A DNA stretch of 43,570 nt from a virus. Positions 43,475 through 43,570 of the stretch are shown here, in pieces; position 1 is the stretch's first letter, and each line of letters starts with the position of its first letter. A program made the position numbers and the translations under genes. Under the pieces are notes generated by a model that saw nothing but the letters and a program-made list of their open reading frames with translations, had not been told where the DNA came from and did no database searches. Location: positions 1 through 43,570 of the IMG/VR virus record IMGVR_UViG_3300030099_002399; one strand, 5' to 3'.

Positions 43475-43570
43475 CCTTTTTTCCACTTACTAGAACTTGA
43501 CTTTGTTTTGCTTGGACTCCATTTGACCTTGTCTGCCCAAAAAGCCGCAGACATTTTTCCGCGAGCTATG
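43471..43570 (-). CDS. C-terminal part of the Lys-rich basic protein (continues at 413-1)
   Basis: In the frame of the gene at 1-413 the minus strand from 43570 reads IARGKMSAAFWADKVKWSPS, then a Ser/Lys tail (KTKSSSSKWKKG) and TGA at 43471. The tail looks like a natural C-terminus rather than random extension, and the TGA overlaps the next ATG (ATGA), as elsewhere in this operon. This supports circular closure of the window. Confidence 0.7.
   Translation of the reverse strand, partial: IARGKMSAAFWADKVKWSPSKTKSSSSKWKKG

Noticed and set aside
1-43570. Temperate phage or prophage
   Set aside because: No integrase, recombinase, excisionase, CI-like repressor or attachment-like repeat recognised; the genome appears lytic, though absence of recognition is not proof.

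Overview
This window is a tailed-phage genome, most like a podovirus that infects an aquatic bacterium. It carries terminase, portal, scaffold and capsid genes, fibres, a T7-like tail adaptor and nozzle, a set of very large ejection-type proteins, and a family A DNA polymerase replication block. I see no integrase, excisionase or CI-like repressor, no tRNA and no phage RNA polymerase. The two window ends join in frame: a basic-protein gene starting at 413 on the minus strand continues through position 1 to a stop at 43471 (171 codons including stop). The window is therefore probably one complete circular or circularly permuted genome.

Layout. Minus strand 15642 down to 1, then across the junction from 43570 down to 30276, is one long late region. 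Its order is: a 1109-aa repeat protein, TerS-like, SNase, TerL, portal, scaffold, capsid, fibres, a membrane/lysis-like cluster with an MscS-like gene, basic small proteins, a second lysis-like cluster, adaptor, nozzle, ejection proteins (including 2020 aa with an HExxH motif), and a PD-(D/E)XK nuclease. Plus strand 16309 to 30332 holds early and middle genes. These are small early proteins, a DUF932 protein, a sigma54-type AAA+ activator, a Cas4/RecB-like nuclease, a DUF1599-like protein, a Sak4-like ATPase, an ssDNA-binding-like protein, PolA with a degenerate uracil-DNA-glycosylase-like N-terminus, and a DUF3987-like ATPase. Between the two arms (15.6-17.5 kb) lies the control region, with four early promoters, several terminators, a structured-RNA candidate and a strongly dyad-symmetric AT-rich origin candidate.

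The most interesting system is a probable phage-run sigma54 cascade. A minimal enhancer-binding protein (AAA+ domain only, GSFTGA loop, no receiver and no HTH) sits at 21341-22048. A textbook sigma54 promoter lies 22 bases after its stop, ahead of the replication block. Two more sigma54 promoters on the minus strand lie ahead of the late operon (15749-15733) and the capsid gene (6991-6975). Early transcription instead uses four TTGACW-N16 promoters that share a 5'-terminal hairpin. The inferred programme is: host housekeeping sigma makes early RNA including the activator, then the activator switches host RNAP-sigma54 to middle and late genes. The host must then encode RpoN. Few starts have a Shine-Dalgarno sequence, so the host may be a lineage with weak SD use (for example Bacteroidota or PVC), but that is only a guess.
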